From: SIG653 sp045578045
GTDB taxonomy: Bacteria > Bacillota > Clostridia > Oscillospirales > CAG-382
Reading direction: 5' to 3'
Assembly (NCBI GenBank): GCA_045578045.1
Contig: JAZNJM010000103.1
Location: forward strand, 1-10,243
DNA: 10,243 nt
The notes under the pieces are model-generated. The model saw nothing but the letters and a program-made list of their open reading frames with translations. It was not told the origin of the DNA and ran no database searches. The position numbers were made by a program, and so were the translations under genes. Below are positions 6,956 through 10,243 of this stretch, piece by piece. Positions within the stretch are counted from its first letter, which is position 1. Each line of letters opens with the position of its first letter.

Positions 6956-7910
6956 ACAAGTATTGATTAACGTTTTAGATGAATATGCCCAAAAAAGAGA
7001 ATATGCTTTGGAAGAAAATAAAAGAAAAATTGCGGCTATATATTCATCATATCCTATTCTTAAAGCTATAGATGATGAAATTGCATCTTCTGGCTTGAAG
7101 CTGATGAAAGCGTCTCTTGACGAAACGGAGCCATATGACGTTGCTCTTGAAAGAATAAAAAAAGAAACGGAAGAGCTTAAAAAACACAGAAAAGAGTTTA
7201 TTACAAAGTATTCCATTAATGAAAGGGATTTTGAACCTTATTATGAATGTCCTATTTGTGAAGATAAGGGATTTATTAATAATGTGATGTGTTCTTGCTT
7301 GAAAAAAGCTGTTGCTGTTCGTTCATATAGAGCATCAGGTTTAGGAGCAGCGTTAGAATCTCAGACGTTTGATAATTTTAATTTAACTTATTATATTGCA
7401 GGAAATTCCTCAGAAGCCTTAGCATATATGAAAAATTTGTTTTCTGATGCGAAGGATTATGCATTTAATTTTGACGGAAGCGGAAATATTCTTATGATTG
7501 GCGGAACAGGATTAGGAAAAACTCATTTATCTTCTGCTATCGCTAAAACAGTTATCGGAAAGGGATATACTGTTGTATACGAAAGTGCACAGAAAATTTT
7601 TGATATATTTGAAGATAAAAAGTTTGGAAGAGATCCAGAAGCAGATACTTCAAAATTTTCTGATGCCGATCTTTTGATTATAGACGATCTCGGAACAGAA
7701 AATGTAACCCAATTCACAGTTTCTGTATTATATAATCTTATAAATGAAAGATGCAACAACTGCAAGGGAATGATTATAAATACAAACCTAACTCCAGACG
7801 AACTTAGAAATATTTATAAACCAAGAATTTTTTCAAGGCTTTTTGGTGATTTTAAGTTGATGCATTTTAAAGGAAAAGATATAAGATTGCAAAAACTCGG
7901 AGAAAAATAG
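6948..7910 (+). CDS. DnaC/IstB-like AAA+ ATP-binding protein
   Basis: This is a helicase-loader-type AAA+ ATPase of 320 aa. The N-terminal half is a charged, probably coiled-coil helix (about 1-90), followed by a four-Cys putative zinc site (C101, C104, C115, C117). The ATPase core has Walker A GGTGLGKT (185-192), Walker B LLIIDD (242-247), a sensor-1 NTN (278-280) and arginines in PRIFSRLF (R293, R297). It could load the replicative helicase, as DnaC or DnaI does, or have another nucleic-acid role. No transposase is adjacent, so an IstB role in an insertion sequence is unlikely. I chose ATG 6948, which overlaps the rpiB stop by 8 nt, over an upstream TTG at 6903 buried in rpiB. The ribosome binding site is weak. 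Confidence 0.85.
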   Translation: MNKQVLINVLDEYAQKREYALEENKRKIAAIYSSYPILKAIDDEIASSGLKLMKASLDETEPYDVALERIKKETEELKKHRKEFITKYSINERDFEPYYECPICEDKGFINNVMCSCLKKAVAVRSYRASGLGAALESQTFDNFNLTYYIAGNSSEALAYMKNLFSDAKDYAFNFDGSGNILMIGGTGLGKTHLSSAIAKTVIGKGYTVVYESAQKIFDIFEDKKFGRDPEADTSKFSDADLLIIDDLGTENVTQFTVSVLYNLINERCNNCKGMIINTNLTPDELRNIYKPRIFSRLFGDFKLMHFKGKDIRLQKLGEK

Positions 7911-7911
7911 A

Positions 7912-8367
7912 ATGAAAAAGGTCTCAATTTATACAGACGGGGCTTGTAAAGGCAATCCTGGCGCTGGAGGCTATGGAACAATACTCGTTTACAATGGAAA
8001 AGAAAAAGAATTAACGGGCGGTTTCGTAGAAACTACTAATAACAGAATGGAATTAACCGCTGCTATTGTAGGCTTAGAGGCACTAAAAGAACGATGTGAG
8101 GTTATTTTATACAGTGATTCTAAGTACCTTGTTGATTCGGTAACGAAAGGTTGGGTTTATAGCTGGAGAAGTAAGGGATGGAAGAAATCAGACGGTTCAA
8201 AAGCTCTTAATATAGACTTATGGACAAAGCTTCTATCGCTTCTTGAAGAACACGAAGTATCTTTCGTTTGGGTTAAGGGACACGCAGGACATCAATACAA
8301 CGAAAGATGCGATTTATTGGCTGTGAATTCTGCTGAAAAAGCAAAAGTTTTAGGAAAGGACGTTTGA
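7912..8367 (+). CDS. rnhA: Ribonuclease HI
   Basis: This enzyme cleaves the RNA strand of RNA-DNA hybrids, including R-loops and primer remnants. The 151 aa protein has the full DEDD active site: D9 in YTDGACKGNPG, E47 in NNRMELTA, D69 in YSDS and D134 in ERCDLLA, plus H124 in VKGHAGH. The W-rich segment WVYSWRSKGWKK (81-92) corresponds to the handle (basic protrusion) of the E. coli-type enzyme. The ATG comes one base after the preceding stop, with GGAG nine bases upstream, so it is cotranscribed with the ATPase gene. Confidence 0.96.
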   Translation: MKKVSIYTDGACKGNPGAGGYGTILVYNGKEKELTGGFVETTNNRMELTAAIVGLEALKERCEVILYSDSKYLVDSVTKGWVYSWRSKGWKKSDGSKALNIDLWTKLLSLLEEHEVSFVWVKGHAGHQYNERCDLLAVNSAEKAKVLGKDV

Positions 8368-8388
8368 TTTTAGACTTTTACATAGAAT

Positions 8389-9786
8389 ATGAAACTAAAA
8401 AATTCAACTTTATCAGTTATATTATGTATGCTTCTTCTTTTGTTAAGCAGTATTTCTGGATGTGGAAATATGTTTAATATTGAAGAGTTGTATTCTTCTG
8501 AAACCGAATCTTCAGAGGATGATTCAGATTTGGAATTTGATTCTTATGAATATAATATCCCAGATAGGTATTATTCAGACGGTATCAAAAATATAGTAAA
8601 ACGTTCAAGGCAAATTTATGAAATGACTTGGCTTCCTGTTCAGAATCTTACTGGATTTAACGGGGATTACGTTTTTCAACAAGGTGTAGAGGTGCGTGGT
8701 ATTCCATATAGTCAGCCTGTAACTAACGGTAAATTTTTGATATATCAAGCAACACTTGATGAGTTCCTTAGTAAAAGTAAAGAAAAAGACGGTCCTTTTT
8801 ATACAGAAAGGGGAACTTACGAAGAACCTTCTACATATTACGGAATGGATTGCAGTTCTTTTGTTAGTTATTCCTGGAGCTGTCGAAATCGTTTAACAGC
8901 AAAGAATTTGTCTGAATTTGGAGATTCTCTTGGTAATAAATTAAACTCTATACAAGTTGGAGATGCTCTTATAAGAACAGAATATAGTGCTCACGCTGTT
9001 CTTGTTACGGGTGTAAAAGAAGATAGTAATAAAAACATAATTTGGATAGAAATAACAGAACAAACCGTTCCCATAACGAAGAGAACTGTATATGGAGACG
9101 GAGAGCTATATTCTATTGATGAATTTATGATGTTTTACCTTGAAGATGGATATAAAATATATAGAGACACAAAACATAGGGATAATATTACATATACACA
9201 TTCTTGTGCTTCTCCATTGAATGATTTATGCGACAAATGCTATGAACTAAATGAACATAAAAAGGTCAGTCTCAGAGAAGTATTAGACGATAATATAATA
9301 TTAGAAGTTGAATTTGCTCCCATTGATTCTGATAGCAAAATATCTTTTTCGTATAACGTTTCACATATTCATCTTGGAACAGAAAAATATATAACCGATA
9401 TCAATCATTATATAAAACTGAGAAACGAACCTAATGGTGATAAGACTATTCTGATAATTCCTCCCAATTCTTTTATCTCTGTTTTTGATTTATACACCGA
9501 TGAAAAGGGAGAGCTTTGGGGAAAGACAAAATATAATAGTAAAACAGGATGGGTATATCTCCAATTATCAGCATATTTAGGAGGAAAAGTTTTTCCGTAT
9601 GAAGAAATTAATGTTCCCGAAGAAAGCTGTTCAGAAATAGATGTAGAAAACTATAGCTCTGCATATAGATGTATCATAAGCATACCGAAGGAAAAACTTG
9701 ATGACGGAAAGAAAATTCAAATTTTTGCTCACGATTCAAATGGCAATAAATATTTGGTTGGAGAATATACAAACAGTTTTCTATAA
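8389..9786 (+). CDS. Surface lipoprotein with NlpC/P60-like and SH3-like domains
   Basis: This is a predicted cell-envelope protein of 465 aa. A lipoprotein signal peptide (1-24) ends in ISGC, with lipid-modified C25. An acidic Ser/Glu/Asp linker (33-55) follows. The region about 140-260 resembles a papain-like NlpC/P60 peptidase: MDCSSFVSYSW (153-163) with nucleophile candidate C155, GDALI (191-195), H202 in HAVLV, and polar residues near 221-225. SH3-like sequence follows at about 338-398 (LRNEPN, LWGKTKYN, TGWVYL). Between them is a Cys/His cluster (H271, C273, C281, C284, H290). The likely role is cutting or binding peptidoglycan peptides, which is inferred. No Shine-Dalgarno sequence is seen before the ATG, 21 bp after rnhA. 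Confidence 0.8.
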   Translation: MKLKNSTLSVILCMLLLLLSSISGCGNMFNIEELYSSETESSEDDSDLEFDSYEYNIPDRYYSDGIKNIVKRSRQIYEMTWLPVQNLTGFNGDYVFQQGVEVRGIPYSQPVTNGKFLIYQATLDEFLSKSKEKDGPFYTERGTYEEPSTYYGMDCSSFVSYSWSCRNRLTAKNLSEFGDSLGNKLNSIQVGDALIRTEYSAHAVLVTGVKEDSNKNIIWIEITEQTVPITKRTVYGDGELYSIDEFMMFYLEDGYKIYRDTKHRDNITYTHSCASPLNDLCDKCYELNEHKKVSLREVLDDNIILEVEFAPIDSDSKISFSYNVSHIHLGTEKYITDINHYIKLRNEPNGDKTILIIPPNSFISVFDLYTDEKGELWGKTKYNSKTGWVYLQLSAYLGGKVFPYEEINVPEESCSEIDVENYSSAYRCIISIPKEKLDDGKKIQIFAHDSNGNKYLVGEYTNSFL

Positions 9787-9792
9787 AATAAT

Positions 9793-9830
9793 AAAAAAAC
9801 AACCCTGCCGATTTTTATCAGACAGGGTTG
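9793..9830 (-). terminator. Intrinsic terminator for the minus-strand ruvX transcript
   Basis: CAACCCTG (9800-9807) pairs with CAGGGTTG (9823-9830), with GAT/ATC inside the loop. Read on the minus strand, the stem is followed by seven Ts (9799-9793). On the plus strand the stem is followed by ACTCTTG, so termination of the lipoprotein transcript here would be weaker. Confidence 0.85.
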
Positions 9831-9854
9831 ACTCTTGTATTATGGATATAAAAA

Positions 9855-10243
9855 CTATTTTTTGTTTTTTTTCATATCAATATAGTCTTGAAGAATGATT
9901 TGAGCAGAGAGCGCATCAATAACGTTTTTCTTTTTATGTTTATTATAGTTTGTTTCGTTAAGATAATTATACGCAGAAACGGTAGTTAAACGTTCATCTA
10001 AATATTCAATTTGAATATCAATAAATTCATTAAGCTTTTCAGCAAATAGCTTTGTTTTTTCAGCTCTGAATGATAAAGAACCGTCCATATTTTTTGGAAG
10101 CCCTAACACAACAAGCTCTCCGCCAAGTTTTTTTATTTCCTCAGCACATTTTTGTGCCATTTCTGTTATTCCTTTTGCCTTAACTGTTGTTATTGCAGAA
10201 GCAATTATTTCGTTAACATCACAAACGGCGATGCCTGTTCTTA
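9855..10243 (-). CDS. ruvX: RuvX/YqgF-type RNase H-fold nuclease, 5' part outside the window
   Basis: The YqgF family is described as a Holliday junction resolvase-like nuclease and as an enzyme of 16S rRNA 5'-end maturation. The frame stays open from the first in-frame ATG near 10160 to the window edge. The extra residues read RTGIAVCD, the family's N-terminal strand just after the usual DYG motif. The real start therefore lies a few codons outside. Other matches are VLGLPKNMDGS (phosphate-side loop), LDERLTTVSA, and the C-terminal acidic motif in NVIDALSAQIILQ. Its stop is followed by a strong terminator. It converges with the lipoprotein gene. Confidence 0.92.
   Translation of the reverse strand, partial: RTGIAVCDVNEIIASAITTVKAKGITEMAQKCAEEIKKLGGELVVLGLPKNMDGSLSFRAEKTKLFAEKLNEFIDIQIEYLDERLTTVSAYNYLNETNYNKHKKKNVIDALSAQIILQDYIDMKKNKK

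Noticed and set aside
6948..7910. IstB of an IS21-type insertion sequence
   Set aside because: No istA-like transposase, terminal inverted repeats or target duplication, and the gene is tightly packed among housekeeping genes.

Overview
The window looks like chromosomal core sequence from a low-GC Gram-positive bacterium, most likely a gut-type Clostridia (Oscillospiraceae/Ruminococcaceae-like). This rests on an AT-rich base composition, purine-rich Shine-Dalgarno sites before most genes, the tig-clpP-clpX gene order, a class B-type sortase, a lipobox lipoprotein with NlpC/P60-like and SH3-like parts, and short palindromic intergenic repeats of a kind I recall from such genomes. The assignment is inferred from content, not from a database search.

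Layout. Positions 1-389 (+) hold the end of an rRNA operon: a 5S gene missing about 8 nt at its 5' end, a perfect 12-bp hairpin, a tRNA with anticodon CAU, a second hairpin, tRNA-Trp, and a strong bidirectional intrinsic terminator. Positions 390-728 contain no convincing gene and are filled with palindromic and direct repeats. Positions 729-3991 (-) hold the protein quality-control cluster tig -> clpP -> clpX. Positions 3992-4323 are a divergent promoter region with a good promoter on each strand.

Positions 4324-9786 (+) are seven co-oriented genes: class B-type sortase, tsaE, tsaB, rpiB, a DnaC/IstB-like AAA+ ATPase, rnhA, and a secreted lipoprotein. From tsaE to rnhA the genes overlap or lie very close, so they probably form one transcription unit. 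A minus-strand terminator at 9793-9830 ends the 3' part of a ruvX/yqgF gene that enters from the right edge.

How the genes work together. Trigger factor folds nascent chains, and ClpXP degrades tagged or damaged proteins. TsaE and TsaB are two of the proteins needed for tRNA t6A37 modification. RpiB works in the pentose phosphate pathway. The ATPase and RNase HI act on replication or nucleic acids. The sortase and the lipoprotein work at the cell surface and bracket the housekeeping block.

I found no convincing undescribed defence, mobile or biosynthetic system here. The items most worth a second look are the repeat-filled gap beside the rRNA operon, the Cys/His cluster in the lipoprotein, a non-consensus residue beside the sortase catalytic His, recurring motifs across the tig promoter, and two surface-protein genes that lack a Shine-Dalgarno site.
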